From Gemmatimonadaceae bacterium (lineage in GTDB: Bacteria > Gemmatimonadota > Gemmatimonadetes > Gemmatimonadales > Gemmatimonadaceae): DNA of 64,000 nucleotides. The notes under the pieces are model-generated. The model did not search any database. It had not been told where the DNA came from and saw nothing but the letters and a program-made list of their open reading frames with translations. The stretch's first letter is position 1, and the number at the start of each line of letters is the position of its first letter. Below, one piece after another: positions 35,203-45,958 of the stretch. Made by a program: the position numbers and the translations under genes. Location of the stretch: NCBI GenBank assembly GCA_019637445.1, contig JAHBVS010000002.1, positions 124,001 to 188,000 on the forward strand, written 5' to 3'.

Positions 35203-35207
35203 CCATC

Positions 35208-35241
35208 GCGTTCGTCCTTCGACCTCCGTCCTCCGTCCGCA
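35208..35241 (+). other. Pyrimidine stutter tract (solo repeat arm) before glyS
   Basis: Four degenerate 7-nt words of the CGTCCTT type run from about 35213 to 35238, next to the glyS start codon at 35242. The tract resembles the right arm of inverted repeat E, but no left arm is present. It replaces any visible Shine-Dalgarno sequence for glyS. Confidence 0.4.
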
Positions 35242-36621
35242 GTGTCACGCCCCGACGTCCTCGAAACCCTCGTCAGCCTCGCCAAGCGCCGCGGCTTCAT
35301 CTTCCAGTCCTCCGAGATCTACGGCGGCACCGGATCCGTCTGGGACTACGGCCCGCTGGGCGTCGAGCTCAAGAACAACGTCAAGCAGCGCTGGTGGAAC
35401 GCCCTCGTGCGCGAGCGCGATGACGTCGAGGGCCTCGACGCCGCGATTCTGATGCATCCCAAGGTCTGGGAAGCCTCCGGCCACGTGTCCGGCTTCTCTG
35501 ACCCGCTGGTGGACTGCAAGGCCTGCAAGGCGCGCTTCCGCGCCGACAAGCTCGCCGACGCCCAGTGCCCCAGAAAGCCGAGCAAGAAGCCGGGCGAGCA
35601 CACAGACTGCCAGCTCACCGAGCCGCGGCAGTTCAACTTGATGTTCAAGACCTTCATGGGCCCCGTCGAGGACTCGGCGGCCGTGGTCTACCTGCGCCCC
35701 GAGACGGCGCAGGGCATCTTCGTGAACTTCCTGAACGTGCAGCAGGCCACGCGCCAGAAGGTGCCCTTCGGCATCGCGCAGATCGGCAAGGCGTTCCGCA
35801 ACGAGATCACGCCCGGGAACTTCACGTTCCGCACGCGCGAGTTCGAGCAGATGGAGATGCAGTTCTTCGTCGAGCCGGGCACGGACATGGAGTGGTTCGA
35901 GAAGTGGAAGCAGGCGCGGCTCGACTGGCACCTCGGCCTCGGCCTCGAGCGCGACCGCCTCGAGTTCCACCAACACACCGACAAGGAACTCGCGCACTAC
36001 GCGCGCGCGGCCTTCGACATCAACTTCGACTTCGGTGGCTCGCTGGGCTTCCAGGAGATCGAGGGCGTGCACAACCGCAGCGACTTTGACCTCTCCCAGC
36101 ACCAGCAGTTCTCGTCGAAGAAGCTGGAGTACGTGGACCAGGCGGCCAACAAGCGCTATCTGCCGTACGTGATCGAGACCTCCGTCGGCGCGGACCGCGT
36201 GACGCTCGCGGTGATGGTCAACGCCCTGCGCGAAGAGGCCGTCCCCGGCGAGCAGGAAGGCCGCACGGTGCTGGGCTTCCATCCCGCGTTGGCGCCGATC
36301 AAGGCCGGCGTGTTCCCGCTGACCAAGAAGGACGGACAGCCGGAGATGGCCGAGAAGCTAGCGACGGCGCTGCGGAAGAAGTTCAACGTGTTTTACGACG
36401 AAGCGGGCGCGATCGGCCGGCGGTATCGCCGGCAGGATGAAGCGGGCACGCCGTTTGGCATCACCATCGACGGCGACTCCACCGCCAACGACGACGTGAC
36501 GATCCGATTCCGCGACGACATGGGCCAGATCCGCGTCTCGACGTCGAAGGTGGTTGAGATCATCGGCAAGTACATCGAGGCCGACCACGCGAGCGCGCGT
36601 GCGTCGCTCGTCGATGGCTGA
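35242..36621 (+). CDS. glyS: Glycyl-tRNA synthetase, dimeric type
   Basis: Class II synthetase of the alpha2 type. The N-terminus has [20 protein letters not shown] and the motif [16 protein letters not shown]. Motif 2 is within [16 protein letters not shown], and motif 3 includes [12 protein letters not shown]. 459 residues, normal. The start is GTG at 35242; an upstream open frame over the kinase gene is an artefact. Cys-containing insert [11 protein letters not shown]. It overlaps the peptidase gene by 8 nt, so the two are coupled. Confidence 0.95.
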   Translation: MSRPDVLETLVSLAKRRGFIFQSSEIYGGTGSVWDYGPLGVELKNNVKQRWWNALVRERDDVEGLDAAILMHPKVWEASGHVSGFSDPLVDCKACKARFRADKLADAQCPRKPSKKPGEHTDCQLTEPRQFNLMFKTFMGPVEDSAAVVYLRPETAQGIFVNFLNVQQATRQKVPFGIAQIGKAFRNEITPGNFTFRTREFEQMEMQFFVEPGTDMEWFEKWKQARLDWHLGLGLERDRLEFHQHTDKELAHYARAAFDINFDFGGSLGFQEIEGVHNRSDFDLSQHQQFSSKKLEYVDQAANKRYLPYVIETSVGADRVTLAVMVNALREEAVPGEQEGRTVLGFHPALAPIKAGVFPLTKKDGQPEMAEKLATALRKKFNVFYDEAGAIGRRYRRQDEAGTPFGITIDGDSTANDDVTIRFRDDMGQIRVSTSKVVEIIGKYIEADHASARASLVDG

Positions 36622-38215
36622 CCGCGACGAGTCGCTCGACGCCCTCCGGCAGCGCGGCGAGGCCTTCCTCGAGGCCATCTCCGAGGAGTACCACGCCGCG
36701 TATGCGGGGCTGAAGGGGGAGCCGAAGCTTCAGCCGATCTATGCGGCGCACGAGGCCGCGTACAACGACGAGGCGTTTGCGCAGGCTCTGGAGCTGTTCA
36801 AGGCGACGCAGCCGACTGATGGCGGTTCGGGTGCTGGCGCGGGCACTCGCCCAGGCGCTGCGACCACCGCCGGCGCCTTTGCCGAGTCGGCCAGCGCCGC
36901 CGCCCATCGCTCGTCCCGCATCCTGCTCGACTGGCTGATCGAATCCCGCATCGGTCGCGAGCTCGCCGCACTGGACGAGCGCGAGATTGCCTGGGAGAAC
37001 AAGGCCGTCGTCCGCACACCGGACGGTGCCGAGCAGCCCTACCAGAAAGTGCCGATCACGCTGGGCAACACGCGTGACGCCGCTACGCGTCGCGCGCTCG
37101 ACAACGCCCGCTCCACATTGGTCGAGCGCGAGCTGGCCCCGATGCGCCTCGAGAAGTTCCAGCGCGAACACGAGCTGGTCGCGTCCTTCGGCATCGCCAC
37201 GGGCTACAACGCCAGCTGGGAAGCCCTGAGCGGCGTCTCGCTCGACGCCCTGCGCGCCGAGTGCGAGGCCTTCTTGCGCGACACGCAGGCCATGTGGGAC
37301 GAGATCTTCCCTGAGTTCCTCAAGCGTGGCCTCGACCTCACGCCCACCGACGCCACGCGCGCCGACGTCGCCGCGCTGATGCGCGCGCCGCAGTTCGATC
37401 CGTATTTCACGGCCGAGGAGATGGAGCGTCAGGTGCGCCGCCAGGTCACGGAGATGGGCACGAGCCCCGACGCCAACGGCCGCGTGCGCTACGACACGGC
37501 CGAGCGGGAAGGAAAGCGGCCCCGGGCGTTCTGCGCGCCGGTGCGCATCCCGGACGTGGTGCACCTCGTGCTGCGCCCGCACGGTGGCCAGAACGACTGG
37601 ATGACCTTGCTCCACGAACTCGGCCACGCGCTGCATTTCGCCAACATGGACCGCGCGCTGCCCTTCGAGTTCCGTTGGCTCGGCGACAACTCGGTCACCG
37701 AAGGCTACGCGATGCTCTTCGACCATCGCCTCAAGGACCGTGGCTGGCTCGCGCGTTACAGCGGACTCGGCAAGACAGAACTCGGCGAGTTCCTGCGGTA
37801 TATGGGCTTTGAGGAACTGCACTTCGTGCGACGCTACTGCGCGAAGCTCATCTACGAGACGCAACTGCACTCTGGTACGGTGGCGTGGAGTGCGCTGCCG
37901 GACCTTTTCGTGCAGACGCTCTCGGACGCGACGGGCTTCCGCTACCAGCGCAGTGATGCGTTCGTGGACGTGGACCCGCGCTACTACGCCGCCCGCTACC
38001 TCCGCGCCTGGCAGCTGCAGGCCGTGCTCGATGAATCGCTGCGCGAGCGATTCGACGCAGACTGGTGGCGCAATCCGCGTGCGGGCCCGTGGATGGTCGA
38101 GGAACTCTTCGCGCACGGCCAGCGCGAGTTGGCGCACGAGCAGGCGCAGCGCGTGGCAGGCAAGGGGCTGTCCTTCGCGCCGGTGATCGCCGGCATCGAA
38201 CGCATGGTGGGCTGA
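36614..38215 (+). CDS. M3-type zinc metallopeptidase
   Basis: 533 residues. Zinc site HELGHALHF (about residues 336-344), with a downstream Glu in [10 protein letters not shown] (about residue 365), the pattern of oligopeptidases of family M3 and related gluzincins. Mostly helical, no signal peptide, so probably cytosolic peptide degradation. I chose the ATG overlapping the glyS stop (ATGGCTGA). An internal Gly/Ala/Thr-rich linker near residues 73-90 is unusual. The exact subfamily is uncertain. Confidence 0.8.
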   Translation: MADRDESLDALRQRGEAFLEAISEEYHAAYAGLKGEPKLQPIYAAHEAAYNDEAFAQALELFKATQPTDGGSGAGAGTRPGAATTAGAFAESASAAAHRSSRILLDWLIESRIGRELAALDEREIAWENKAVVRTPDGAEQPYQKVPITLGNTRDAATRRALDNARSTLVERELAPMRLEKFQREHELVASFGIATGYNASWEALSGVSLDALRAECEAFLRDTQAMWDEIFPEFLKRGLDLTPTDATRADVAALMRAPQFDPYFTAEEMERQVRRQVTEMGTSPDANGRVRYDTAEREGKRPRAFCAPVRIPDVVHLVLRPHGGQNDWMTLLHELGHALHFANMDRALPFEFRWLGDNSVTEGYAMLFDHRLKDRGWLARYSGLGKTELGEFLRYMGFEELHFVRRYCAKLIYETQLHSGTVAWSALPDLFVQTLSDATGFRYQRSDAFVDVDPRYYAARYLRAWQLQAVLDESLRERFDADWWRNPRAGPWMVEELFAHGQRELAHEQAQRVAGKGLSFAPVIAGIERMVG

Positions 38216-38222
38216 GTCGCAT

Positions 38223-39074
38223 ATGAGCATCGTCTATCTCAACGGCAAGTTCGTCCCGAAAGCGGACGCGATGATCCCGGTGGAGGATCGCGGCTTCATC
38301 TTCGGCGACGGCATCTATGAAGTGGTGCGCGTGATCAACGGGCGCATCTTCGCCTGGGACGCGCACGCCGCCCGGATGGCGCAGGGCCTCGCCGGCCTGC
38401 GTATCGACGCCAGCGGCGCCGACTCGGCCACGATGCGCGGCGTCTGCGAGCGGCTCGTCACCGAGAACGGACTCGGCGATGGCGAGGCCACGGTCTACCT
38501 GCAGGTGAGTCGCGGCGCCGCCCCGCGCACGCATCACTTCCCGCCCGCCGGAACGGCCACGACGATCTACGGCTCGGCCGCGGCCTTCGTGCCGAATCAG
38601 CAGATGCGCCAGCGCGGCGCCAAGGGCATCACCTACGCAGACCAACGCTGGGCCCGCTGCGACCTCAAGACTGTGAACCTCCTGGGTCCGGTGCTGGCCC
38701 GGCAGGCGGCCGCGGAAGCGGGCGCCTACGAGGCGATCCTGCATCGCGATGGCATGATCACCGAGGGCGCGGCGACGAACTGCTTCGCGGTCATCGATGG
38801 TGTCCTCCGCACGGCCCCGCTCACGAACTACATCCTCCCGGGCATCACCCGGGCGATCCTGATGGAGATCGTCCGCGAACACGGCATCCGCTGCGAGGAG
38901 CGCCCGTTCACGCTGCGCGAGCTGCCGAACGTGCAGGAGCTCTTCGTCTGCGGCACCACCACCGACGTGCAGGCCATCGTCACGCTCGACGAGCGACCCG
39001 TGGCTGGCGGTGTGGTCGGACCGATCACGATGACTCTGCGCGACTCATTGGCGGCTCGGCTGTACGCGGACTAA
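38223..39074 (+). CDS. dat: D-amino-acid transaminase (class IV aminotransferase)
   Basis: PLP enzyme of fold type IV. MSIVYLNGKFVPKADAMIPVEDRGFIFGDGIYEVVRV is typical of D-alanine aminotransferases. The catalytic lysine is in RCDLKTVNLLGPVLAR (about residue 145), the cofactor phosphate region in EGAATNCFAVIDG, and NYILPGITRAILM follows. 283 residues. It would supply D-glutamate or D-alanine for peptidoglycan. A branched-chain or aminodeoxychorismate role is less likely. It lies 7 nt after the peptidase. Confidence 0.88.
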   Translation: MSIVYLNGKFVPKADAMIPVEDRGFIFGDGIYEVVRVINGRIFAWDAHAARMAQGLAGLRIDASGADSATMRGVCERLVTENGLGDGEATVYLQVSRGAAPRTHHFPPAGTATTIYGSAAAFVPNQQMRQRGAKGITYADQRWARCDLKTVNLLGPVLARQAAAEAGAYEAILHRDGMITEGAATNCFAVIDGVLRTAPLTNYILPGITRAILMEIVREHGIRCEERPFTLRELPNVQELFVCGTTTDVQAIVTLDERPVAGGVVGPITMTLRDSLAARLYAD

Positions 39075-39083
39075 CTGCAACTG

Positions 39084-39274
39084 ATTGCCACAGTGGCACA
39101 GAGGCACAGAGGGGTCGGGGCACGCGCTGGCCTCTGCGCCAATCTTGGTCAAGTTTCTTTGGGGGTGTGGCGGACAGTATTGTCCGCCACACCCCCTTAA
39201 GAGATTCAGGAGAGAAGTCACAGAGGTCGAAGTGCGGTGATGCACCCTCTGTGTCTCTGTGCCTCTGTGGCAAT
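39084..39274. repeat. Stutter-arm inverted repeat C with nested hairpin
   Basis: Left arm 39084-39113 and right arm 39245-39274, 30 nt each with 28 complementary positions, made of three 8-nt words (CACAGAGR-like), closely related to repeat B. The 131-nt spacer carries a perfect 16-bp hairpin (39161-39176 with 39181-39196, loop GTAT). It fills the 224-nt gap between dat and the GAF gene and contains nothing else recognisable. Confidence 0.9.
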
Positions 39275-39298
39275 CGCACGAGCCCCAGCCCAACACGA

Positions 39299-39955
39299 AT
39301 GCCCGCCCGCCGAAACAGATGGCAGCTCAAGCCAGCCCCTGAGCCCACCAAAGAGGACAGCCAGGCCATCGAGGCCATCCGAGGCATCGCTCACGCGGCC
39401 GCCAGGGCTATCGACCCAGCGGAAGGTTATCAGGACGCCCTCGACCGCCTCTGCCCGGCCGCCGGCGCCACGGCCGGCGCCGTGTTCGTACTGGACCGCA
39501 ACAGCGAACTGATGCTCCTCGCCGCCGCCCACGGCTGGCCCGAGCGCTGGCGGCCCTGGCTCGGCGAAATGCGCGTCCGACTCGGCTTCGGCCCCTCCGG
39601 CGAGGCCGCCGCCGAGCGACGGACCATCGAGGTCGGGGACGTCTTCGCCGACCCGGAGATGGAGGACTGGCAGGAGGTCGCCGGCGAGCTCGGCATTCGC
39701 TCCCTCGTCGCTATCCCCCTCGAGGCCACGGAGGGCGTGTTGGGCGTGGCCGCGTTCTATTTCGAGGCCGCCGGACTGCGCAGCAGCGGCATCCGAGGGC
39801 TCTTGGCCGCGGGCGCAGACCTCATGGCCCTGATGGCTGAGCGTGCCGCCCTGCGCACCCGACTCCGCCGTGCCGAGGCCGCCCTCGAGGACGAACGCCC
39901 GGACCACTCCGCGCGTAAGTCCCAGACCGACGACATCGACGCAACCGTCGAATAG
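39299..39955 (+). CDS. GAF-domain protein
   Basis: 218 residues, single GAF domain (about residues 30-180): AAGATAGAVFVLDRNSELMLLAAAHGWPERW, GPSGEAAAERRTIEVGDVFADPE, and LGIRSLVAIPLEATEGVLGVAAFYF. No enzymatic output domain; a short C-terminal coiled coil (ERAALRTRLRRAEAALEDER) may mediate dimerisation. Probably a small-molecule or redox sensor or partner subunit. The ATG at 39299 lies just after repeat C; longer in-frame starts would run through the repeat and are rejected. Confidence 0.75.
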   Translation: MPARRNRWQLKPAPEPTKEDSQAIEAIRGIAHAAARAIDPAEGYQDALDRLCPAAGATAGAVFVLDRNSELMLLAAAHGWPERWRPWLGEMRVRLGFGPSGEAAAERRTIEVGDVFADPEMEDWQEVAGELGIRSLVAIPLEATEGVLGVAAFYFEAAGLRSSGIRGLLAAGADLMALMAERAALRTRLRRAEAALEDERPDHSARKSQTDDIDATVE

Positions 39956-39997
39956 ATTTCAGGTGTCTGACCGACATCGAATAGGAGAGCACCACTC

Positions 39998-40312
39998 GTG
40001 ACGCGTCATCAGCAGTCCGGCCGCACCCTGCAGCACCAGCGCACCGTCCTCAGCACCGCCGATGTCCTTGAAGCCGCGCGCGATTTCTTCGCCCGCCGCT
40101 CGGGCATTTACGCGGCCTTCCTCGAGAAGCAGGGGCCCAACTGGATGAGCCTCCGCGGCCAGGGCGGCGAGGAGATCGTCATCGCCGCCACCGAGGAAGC
40201 CGGCGGCACCGCCGTCAGCGCCTCGTCGTATCTCTTCGACGCGCAGGTCGCGCAGTTCCTCGCCTCGCTGCCGCCGGCAGCCGAGGCCGCGACCGCCGGA
40301 GCCGTCGCGTGA
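39998..40312 (+). CDS. Small hypothetical protein heading the MoxR operon
   Basis: 104 residues, soluble, unknown family. Core: TADVLEAARDFFARRSGIYAAFLEKQGPNWMSLRGQGGEEIVIAA, then an Ala-rich tail. The GTG at 39998 has AGGAGAG upstream (39982-39988). It overlaps the next gene by 4 nt (GTGA), so it is co-translated with the ubiquitin-like protein and probably belongs to the MoxR operon. Confidence 0.7.
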   Translation: MTRHQQSGRTLQHQRTVLSTADVLEAARDFFARRSGIYAAFLEKQGPNWMSLRGQGGEEIVIAATEEAGGTAVSASSYLFDAQVAQFLASLPPAAEAATAGAVA

Positions 40313-40632
40313 GCGCGCTCGTCAACTCCCTCCGCGCCCGCCCGGGCCTGATCGGACTCGGCGCCGAGGCCGCGGACGCGTTCACCGTGCGCGTGCAGAT
40401 GCCCGAGGTCTGGGACACCATCGCCGTGCGCTGTGCGAGCGACACCAGCGTCACCGCGCTCAAGCAGGCCGCGCTGGAGGCCTTCGGCCAGCAGCATCAC
40501 CCGCTGGAGGAGTTCGTGCTCAAGCTGCGCGGCTTCGAGGTGCTCGATGAAGGCGCGCCCGTGAGCGTGGCCGGCGCCCGCGACGGCTCGACCTTCCTCC
40601 TCACGTACCGCCACCGGCGGCCCGTCCGCTGA
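40309..40632 (+). CDS. Small protein with ubiquitin-like (beta-grasp) pattern
   Basis: 107 residues. The pattern AFTVRVQMPEVWDTIAVRCASDTSVTALKQAALEAFG - - EEFVLKLRGFEVLDEGAPVSVAGARDGSTFLLTYR follows ubiquitin: paired N-terminal strands, a central helix beginning TSVTALK, then short strands and a final strand. It ends in RRHRRPVR-like basic residues, not diglycine, so conjugation is not expected. It overlaps the previous gene by 4 nt and ends next to the MoxR gene. Fold is inferred from the pattern only. Confidence 0.65.
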   Translation: MSALVNSLRARPGLIGLGAEAADAFTVRVQMPEVWDTIAVRCASDTSVTALKQAALEAFGQQHHPLEEFVLKLRGFEVLDEGAPVSVAGARDGSTFLLTYRHRRPVR

Positions 40633-40706
40633 CCACCGCCGCGCGAGTTCCGACCGCAGCTGATCGCGAACAGCTGCTGGCCGCCGCGGCGTCGCTGCGC
40701 GCCGAG

Positions 40707-41651
<945 letters not shown>

Positions 41652-41652
41652 C

Positions 41653-42522
41653 GTGCCGGTCGGCCCGTACGGCGCGTTGCTCGACGCCGTGCGCGGCGTG
41701 CGCTGGCCCGCGCGTCGGCCCGTGCCGCAGGGTGCGCCGGGTGCGCACCAAGCGAGGTCACGCGGCGCGGCGCCGGAGTTTGCCGAGTACCGGCCCTACC
41801 GGCAGGGTGATGACCCGCGTCGACTCGACTGGAAACTGCTCGCCCGCAGCGATCGGGCCTTCATCCGGCTTGCGCCGGACCACGCCACGCTGGGGACGAC
41901 GTTTGTCGTGGACGCGAGCGCGTCGATGGGATTCCCCGCGGCCGACGCCAACAAGTGGACGACCGCCAAGGCGGTGGCCGTCGGCCTCGCGGCGGTGGCG
42001 CACGCCAGCGGTGACCCCGTTGGACTGCTCGTCAACGCAAACACTGGCCCGATCCGCCTGCAGCCGCGCACGCGGGCCGGCGTGCTCGCGGACATCACGC
42101 GCACGCTGAATGGCGTGGAGCCTTCGGGCGCGCGGCCGCTGACGCCGCTGTTGGCCGCGAGCGCCGCGCGTTGCGTGCTTATCACCGACTGCCTCGGCGA
42201 CTTCGACAGCTGGCGCGCCGCGCTGGCCCAGCACGTGGTGCGCGGTGGCGAGGCGTATCTCGTGCACGTGGTGTCGCGGCAGGAACTCGAGCCGCCGCCG
42301 ACCGATGTGATGGCGCGGGATCCCGAGGACCCGAGCCTTGAACGTCCGCTCGTGCCGTTCACGCGCGATGGGTATCGCCAGCGCTTCGCCGCGTTCCGAA
42401 CCGATGTCGCGCAGCGTTGCCGCCGCGATGGCGTGGTCGTGCACGAGATCGTGGATGACGAGCCGGTAGAGCTCGTCGTGCGCCGCGTGGCCCGGGCAGG
42501 CGTGCTTGAGGTCACGCGATGA
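41653..42522 (+). CDS. DUF58 domain protein
   Basis: 289 residues with the DUF58 signature [32 protein letters not shown] (about residues 36-68), then a von Willebrand-like domain starting [16 protein letters not shown]58 proteins regularly follow MoxR ATPases and may recruit them to the membrane operon. GTG start 1 nt after the MoxR stop; the 3' end overlaps the next gene by 4 nt (ATGA). Confidence 0.88.
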   Translation: MPVGPYGALLDAVRGVRWPARRPVPQGAPGAHQARSRGAAPEFAEYRPYRQGDDPRRLDWKLLARSDRAFIRLAPDHATLGTTFVVDASASMGFPAADANKWTTAKAVAVGLAAVAHASGDPVGLLVNANTGPIRLQPRTRAGVLADITRTLNGVEPSGARPLTPLLAASAARCVLITDCLGDFDSWRAALAQHVVRGGEAYLVHVVSRQELEPPPTDVMARDPEDPSLERPLVPFTRDGYRQRFAAFRTDVAQRCRRDGVVVHEIVDDEPVELVVRRVARAGVLEVTR

Positions 42523-43829
42523 GCTTCCTCGCGCCCTGGATACTTGCCTTCGGTGCCGCGGCCGCAGCTGCCGTCGTGGCAATCCACCTGCTCACGACGC
42601 GTCGTCCGCCCACGGCACCGCTCCCCACGGCGCGATTCGTACCGGAGGCGGAGGCGCGCGCGGTCTCACGTGCAGCGAGGCCGACCGACCTGTTGCTGCT
42701 GGCGCTGCGATTGCTCGCCGTGGCCGCGCTCGCGCTCGCCTTCGCGCGGCCGCTATTGGATGCGCCCGGGCCAAGCGTGCGCGCGGTGGTCGCGCTGGAA
42801 TGGACTACGGCAGTCGCCGACGTTGAGGCTGCGCGACACGCGGCGCGCGAACAGCTCGGCGAGGGCGCCGCGCTTGTGGTGTTCGATACAGCAGCACGCA
42901 TCGTGCCGGTTGACGCCTTGGACAGCCTCTCGTCGCCATCCGTGCGCCGCGCCAGTTGGTCGCCGGCACTGGTCGCCGCCGGCGATGCCGCTGCGCAGAT
43001 CGCGCGCGGTGCCGACTCGCTGCGACTGGTGCTGGTTGGTACCTCCCGACGAGACGCGCTCGATGCGGCCACGGCGACCCTCCGTGCCGCCTGGCCGGGT
43101 CGTGTGGAGTTCGTTGAGCTGCGCGCTGGCCGCGACAGCACTCGCGGCCTTCGTGCTGGTCTGCGTTCGTCGATGCGGGACGATCCACTGGCACCGGCAC
43201 TCGCGGCGTGGTCGCGGCGCCGAGGCTCGCATCCGTTGCGGGTGACGCGGGATGCGCCCGGCCCAGCGGACTCGGCGTGGGCGCGGGGGACGACGGGGGC
43301 CGTGCTTGTGCACTGGCCTGCGCGGGGCGAAGGCACTGTCGTCAGGCCAGACGGTGTCGTGGCGTTCGGCAGCGAGGCCGCGTCGGTGGTCGCACCGCTC
43401 ATTCGAGTCCCCCTCGGCGACTCGGCAGCGGCCGAATCTGCTATGGGCTCGGGTCAGGGCGGCGCCGCGACCAGTCGATCCATCGCCCGCTGGCGCGACG
43501 GCACCATAGCAGCCACTGAACGCGCACTCGGCGCGGGCTGCGCCAAGACTGTCGGCGTCGGCCTGCCGATCGAAGGCGACCTGACGCTGCGGCAGCCCTT
43601 CGCCGAGTTCCTTGATGTGGTGCTTGCACCGTGCGGTGGCGACGTCGCGCCGGCCTTGCCCGACTCCACGCTTGAGTGGTTGCGTGGCCCCGATCACCTG
43701 GCGTCGGCGCAGCAACTACTGCCGCTGCGCGCGGATGCGTCACCGCTAGCCGCCTGGCTGCTGCTGCTCGCGGCATTGGCGCTCGTGAGCGAACAGCTGC
43801 TGCGCCGTCGTACGGAGGCCAAGGCGTGA
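42519..43829 (+). CDS. BatA-type membrane protein
   Basis: 436 residues. It begins [30 protein letters not shown], the N-terminal membrane region of the BatA/aerotolerance family (two helices including LLLLALRLLAVAALALAFARPLL at about residues 57-80). A large periplasmic-type domain follows with a weak von Willebrand pattern, and one more helix near the C-terminus (LAAWLLLLAALALVSEQLL). The MIDAS motif DxSxS is not clear, so metal binding is doubtful. Confidence 0.8.
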   Translation: MSFLAPWILAFGAAAAAAVVAIHLLTTRRPPTAPLPTARFVPEAEARAVSRAARPTDLLLLALRLLAVAALALAFARPLLDAPGPSVRAVVALEWTTAVADVEAARHAAREQLGEGAALVVFDTAARIVPVDALDSLSSPSVRRASWSPALVAAGDAAAQIARGADSLRLVLVGTSRRDALDAATATLRAAWPGRVEFVELRAGRDSTRGLRAGLRSSMRDDPLAPALAAWSRRRGSHPLRVTRDAPGPADSAWARGTTGAVLVHWPARGEGTVVRPDGVVAFGSEAASVVAPLIRVPLGDSAAAESAMGSGQGGAATSRSIARWRDGTIAATERALGAGCAKTVGVGLPIEGDLTLRQPFAEFLDVVLAPCGGDVAPALPDSTLEWLRGPDHLASAQQLLPLRADASPLAAWLLLLAALALVSEQLLRRRTEAKA

Positions 43830-45958
43830 CCACAAGCCAGCGCCTGCAGCGCGCCAAGCGCCAACTCGTGCTCGTCGCCGCGGGGCGCGCAGCGCTCTAC
43901 GCCGCGCTCGCGGCTGCGCTGGCCGCGCTCCTGCTCGTGGCGCTCGATGCCGTGATCGGCCTCGGCCTCACGGCGCGCACGCGGCTCGCGCCAGCCCCGT
44001 GTCTTGCGGCGCTCGCGGTGGGCCTGTGGCAGTTGGCTGGCCCACTGCGCGACGTGCTGCGGGCGACGGACGAGCAGATCGCGCTGTGGTTCGAGCGTCG
44101 GCTCCCGGCACTGCGCTATACGCTGGTCACGCAGGCGGGGCTCGCCGCGCCCTCGCCGACGCTGCAGTCAACGACAGACGCCGTGCCGCTCGAGCGCGAA
44201 CTGCGCGACGCTGCGAAGGCCTCGCTCACGAAGCCGGCATTCGCTCTGCTCTTGGTCGCCGCGCTCCTCCTCCTGCTGCCAGCGGGCGTGATGCAGCGCA
44301 TTAGCGCTCCCGCAGCTGGTGACGCCCTGAACCGTGTCGGCGCGGGCAGCGCCGCCGCCGCGAATCCCCTGGCGACCATCGTCGTGCGGCTCCTGCCGCC
44401 AGCCTACAGCGGACTGCAAAGCGAAGTCGTGGACAACCCCGCCACGGTGCAGGCGTTGGTAGGCAGCCGCGTGACCGTTGAAGGGCGGGGCAGCGGCGTG
44501 ACGGCGCGAGCGGCGGGGGCGGGCACGGGCGCAGACGCAACGTCGGGCGGCAACTCAAGCGATGCGGGCGGGTCTGCGGCTGAGATCCGCGCGCTGGCAT
44601 CCGGTGACCGCTGGACCATCACCCTGCCGATGCCAGCCGCCGCCACGGCGCTTCGTCTCCAGGGCCCCGCCGGCGAGCGCGTGCTGCTGCTCGACCCACT
44701 GATCGATTCTGTACCGAGCGTGCGTCTCGAAGCTCCAGCCCGTGACTCGGTGCTGCGCGAACCGCGAGGCGAGCTGCCACTGGCCGCCGAGCTGCGCGAC
44801 GACCTCGGCCTGCAGGACGCCGCCTTCGAGCTCATCATCTCGGCGGGCAGCGGCGAGCTCTACACCTTCCGCACGGTGCGAGCCGCTGCGCAGCGCTTCC
44901 AACCGCGCACCCGGGAGGGGCGCATCGCCGGCACGCTGCGTCTCGATACGCTGGGCCTCAAGCCGGGTGACATGATCCACCTGCGCGCCCTCGCCCGCGA
45001 CTTCAACGACGTGACCGGCCCGGGGCAGGGCAGCTCCGAGACACGCACGCTGCGCATCGCGCGCGCGGACGAATACGACTCAGTCTCCGTGGAGCCACTG
45101 CCACCCGCCGAGCCGGAAAAGGACGCGCTCTCCCAGCGGATGATCCTGATGCAGACGCAGGAGCTGGTCGAGCTCTCGCGTCGACTGCGCGAGGCCGAGA
45201 CCACGCGTCGCTCCCGCGTCATCGCCGTGGACCAGACCAAGCTGCGCAAAAAAGTTGGTGAGGTCGTCTTCCTCCGACTCGGCGGCGACGAGGACGGCGG
45301 GGAACACTCGCACTACGCCGGGGACGGGCACGACCACTCGCCGGACTCCGAAGTCAACGTCGATGACATCCTCGCCGCTGCCGAACGTGCCGCGAACGCC
45401 GATGTCACACGCAGCCTCGACAACCACGGCGACGAGACGCCGATCGTGGCGATCAATCGCCCGCTGCTCGAGGCCTACAACCACATGTGGCGAGCCTCGA
45501 GCGAACTCGAGACCGGACGCCCTGCCGCCGCGATTCCGTGGATGGAGCGCGCGATCGAGGCACTGCAGCGCGCCCGTGCCGCCGAGCGCATCTACCTGCG
45601 CGGGCGCCCGCCGCGGGTCGTGGTGGACCTCGCCCGCGTGCGCCTCGCCGGCAAGGACGAGGCCAGGCCAGGCCAGCGCAGTCCACGTGCCGCGCTCGAC
45701 CCCGAGCGCGCGGCCCGCTTGGCGCGCTTCGACAACGCATTGGCCAACGCGAGCCTTGACCCCGCGGCCACTGCGGACTCGTTGCTGCTGATCCGTGTCG
45801 GACTGCCGGAACAGGAGCGCAGCGCAGCCATTGCCCTCGACGCAGCCGCCGACGCCCTGCGCCGCGGTGGCGACGTCACCACGCCGCTCGCCGCCGCTCG
45901 TCGCGCCCTGCTCAGCGCGCCGCCTCGCCGCGGAACTCTAACGCCGTGGGGCGAGTGA
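43826..45958 (+). CDS. Large membrane protein of the MoxR operon with His-rich insert
   Basis: 710 residues. Three or four helices in the N-terminal 170 residues, then a long periplasmic-type region with beta segments (VRLEAPARDSVLREPRGELPLAAELRDDLGLQDAAFEL), resembling DUF4175-like proteins found beside DUF4159. Around residues 492-505 there is a histidine/acidic insert (HSHYAGDGHDH). Coiled-coil stretch QELVELSRRLREAETTRRS. GTG overlaps the BatA-type gene's stop (GTGA). No enzymatic motif recognised. Confidence 0.65.
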   Translation: MTTSQRLQRAKRQLVLVAAGRAALYAALAAALAALLLVALDAVIGLGLTARTRLAPAPCLAALAVGLWQLAGPLRDVLRATDEQIALWFERRLPALRYTLVTQAGLAAPSPTLQSTTDAVPLERELRDAAKASLTKPAFALLLVAALLLLLPAGVMQRISAPAAGDALNRVGAGSAAAANPLATIVVRLLPPAYSGLQSEVVDNPATVQALVGSRVTVEGRGSGVTARAAGAGTGADATSGGNSSDAGGSAAEIRALASGDRWTITLPMPAAATALRLQGPAGERVLLLDPLIDSVPSVRLEAPARDSVLREPRGELPLAAELRDDLGLQDAAFELIISAGSGELYTFRTVRAAAQRFQPRTREGRIAGTLRLDTLGLKPGDMIHLRALARDFNDVTGPGQGSSETRTLRIARADEYDSVSVEPLPPAEPEKDALSQRMILMQTQELVELSRRLREAETTRRSRVIAVDQTKLRKKVGEVVFLRLGGDEDGGEHSHYAGDGHDHSPDSEVNVDDILAAAERAANADVTRSLDNHGDETPIVAINRPLLEAYNHMWRASSELETGRPAAAIPWMERAIEALQRARAAERIYLRGRPPRVVVDLARVRLAGKDEARPGQRSPRAALDPERAARLARFDNALANASLDPAATADSLLLIRVGLPEQERSAAIALDAAADALRRGGDVTTPLAAARRALLSAPPRRGTLTPWGE

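Noticed and set aside
34660-35241. In-frame upstream extension of glyS
   Set aside because: It runs antisense through the kinase gene and does not resemble a synthetase; GlyRS similarity starts at 35242.
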